Shown one piece after another: positions 14,129 to 15,146 of a stretch of DNA of 15,146 nucleotides. The position numbers were made by a program, and so were the translations under genes. Each line of letters starts with the position of its first letter. The first letter of the stretch is position 1. Source of the DNA: Spirochaeta sp. (GTDB lineage: Bacteria > Spirochaetota > Spirochaetia > DSM-27196 > Alkalispirochaetaceae); assembly GCA_007117185.1 (NCBI GenBank), contig SKHA01000023.1, positions 1-15,146 on the forward strand, given 5' to 3'. Under the pieces are notes generated by a model. That model saw nothing but the letters and a program-made list of their open reading frames with translations, did not search any database and had not been told where the DNA came from.

Positions 14129-15146
14129 ATGGGTGCACCCGTGCGCACCCTGACTTTCGGCATCGAAAAAGGGGGCAGCTGTTTGGACGTACGCGACCGC
14201 ACCATTCTCCTGGTCGAGGACGAGGCGATCATCGCCATGGCGGAGAAGCTGCTGCTGCAGCGCGAGGGGTACCACGTGGTGGTGGCCGGCAGCGGGGAGG
14301 ACGCGATACGGATCGTGGAGGAGAATCCGCAGATAGACCTGGCCCTGATGGACATCGACCTTGGTCGTGGAATGGACGGCACCGCCGCGGCAGCGCAGAT
14401 TCTGCGACTTCGAGATATCCCGGTTCTCTTTCTCTCCAGCCACACCGACGGCGAGACCGTTGAACGGACCGAACGCATCACCTCTTACGGCTACGTAGTA
14501 AAAAGCTCTTCCCCGACGGTCCTGTTTGCGTCGATCAAGATGGCGTTCAAGCTGCACCACGCGGACCAGACGATCCTGCAGGATCGGGACACCCTGCAGG
14601 CGATGATGGACGCCTCGCCGGTAGGGATGCTGGTGATCGACCCGCGCCTGGAAGTGGTGCGGGTGAACGCCGCGGCGGAGCGGATCGCCGGACGCCGTCT
14701 TGCCGAGATGGACCACCCCCGATGCGGAGACTTTCTGGGGTGCGTCAACCGCTGGGAGGCTCCCGGGGTGTGCGGAGAGACCCGGCACTGCAGCTCCTGC
14801 ACCCTCTTCCAACACATTTCTCTGACAGTGAAACAACGCACCGGTGTCCACCAGCACATCGCCCAGTTCCGTCTCGCTTCAGGAGACGATCCCGCCCAAA
14901 CCAGCCCTCGCTGGCTCTCCTATAACACCGCTCCCGTTCAGATTGATGGTCAGGCGGCGGCATTGGTGACGATGGACGATATCACCGGACGCCGTGACGA
15001 GGAGGAGCGGATGCGGCTGCTTGGGGCGATCGCCGACAGCACCACCACCCTGGTGATCATCACCGATGTCCAGCGCCGGGTCACCTGGATCAACCCTTCC
15101 TGCCTGGCCCTCACCGGATACGAACAGAATGACCTCATCGGCCGTA
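14129..15146 (+). CDS. Receiver-PAS-PAS signalling protein, N-terminal part (runs off window)
   Basis: The frame stays open to the window end (339 codons); the output domain, probably a histidine kinase, lies outside. Residues 25-140 or so are a receiver domain with the acidic pair Glu30/Asp31 (LVEDE), the phospho-acceptor Asp75 (LMDIDLG) and Lys125 (YVVKSS). A first PAS domain spans about 154-285 and contains five cysteines (199, 205, 215, 221, 224). A second PAS begins near 298. There are no membrane segments in this part, so it is probably cytoplasmic. The start is unsure: ATG 14129 has GGAG 11 bases upstream, while TTG 14183 has AAGGGGG 7 bases upstream and would place the acceptor at Asp57, typical for receivers. 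It is probably transcribed separately from mtlD. Confidence 0.85.
   Translation, partial: MGAPVRTLTFGIEKGGSCLDVRDRTILLVEDEAIIAMAEKLLLQREGYHVVVAGSGEDAIRIVEENPQIDLALMDIDLGRGMDGTAAAAQILRLRDIPVLFLSSHTDGETVERTERITSYGYVVKSSSPTVLFASIKMAFKLHHADQTILQDRDTLQAMMDASPVGMLVIDPRLEVVRVNAAAERIAGRRLAEMDHPRCGDFLGCVNRWEAPGVCGETRHCSSCTLFQHISLTVKQRTGVHQHIAQFRLASGDDPAQTSPRWLSYNTAPVQIDGQAAALVTMDDITGRRDEEERMRLLGAIADSTTTLVIITDVQRRVTWINPSCLALTGYEQNDLIGR
14131..14140. repeat. 10-base palindrome at the 5' end of the signalling gene
   Basis: GGGTGCACCC is a perfect 10-base palindrome, followed at once by a related GTGCGCAC with a second GCACCC copy at 14145-14150. If translation starts at TTG 14183 this lies in the untranslated leader and could be an operator or RNA hairpin; if it starts at ATG 14129 it is coding. 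Confidence 0.3.

Noticed and set aside
1..15146. CRISPR array, insertion sequence, tRNA or rRNA genes
   Set aside because: I saw no spaced direct repeats, transposase-like frames with terminal repeats, tRNA cloverleaf or rRNA sequence on either strand by eye.

Overview
The window looks like chromosomal DNA of a free-living, GC-rich spirochaete (phylum Spirochaetota, roughly 60% G+C by eye). The strongest lineage clues are three. The receiver-PAS protein at the right end carries the receiver wording (MDIDLG...MDGT, FLSSHTDGE, SYGYVVK) that I associate with large spirochaetal signalling proteins. The fragment at the left edge resembles the N-terminus of spirochaetal glucose-6-phosphate isomerase. 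The 519-residue protein at 2506-4065 resembles a family I recall only from spirochaetes. Genus cannot be set from this sequence alone. I see no rRNA, tRNA, insertion sequence, CRISPR array or phage gene.

Layout. (1) 1-175: start of a probable pgi on the minus strand, divergent from a sugar-nucleotidyltransferase-like gene (182-1105, +). (2) 1135-2413: two uncharacterised minus-strand genes (2413-2057, then 2007-1135, a TPR-like protein), convergent with the nucleotidyltransferase. (3) 2414-2505: a short divergent control region with an extended -10 promoter; rightward lies a 519-residue protein of unknown function (2506-4065) that overlaps tail-to-tail with the next operon. (4) 6489-4043, minus strand: a three-gene operon of a ketopantoate-reductase-family enzyme, a DMT/EamA-family exporter and a zinc-ribbon Nudix hydrolase. 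(5) 6700-14034, plus strand: a self-contained mannitol phosphotransferase operon. (6) 14129 to the right end: a receiver-PAS-PAS signalling protein, cut by the window edge.

The mannitol operon is the core of the window. Its order is mtlA (IICB permease) - EIIA - HPr - enzyme I - mtlR-type activator - mtlD. Enzyme I takes phosphate from PEP and passes it to HPr His15, then EIIA His69, then IIB Cys374, then mannitol; MtlD oxidises mannitol-1-phosphate to fructose-6-phosphate. The PRD-containing regulator, with its own EIIB-like and EIIA-like domains, would read the phosphorylation state of this relay. Both general PTS proteins sit inside the sugar-specific operon with overlapping start and stop codons.

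Three things stand out. MtlD has an extra C-terminal tail of about 50 residues that reads as a Phd/YefM-type antitoxin domain, in frame, with no visible start of its own and no toxin gene nearby. The EIIA protein looks like the L-ascorbate (UlaC) type, not the mannitol (MtlF) type. A strong two-part RNA hairpin separates mtlA from the soluble PTS genes.
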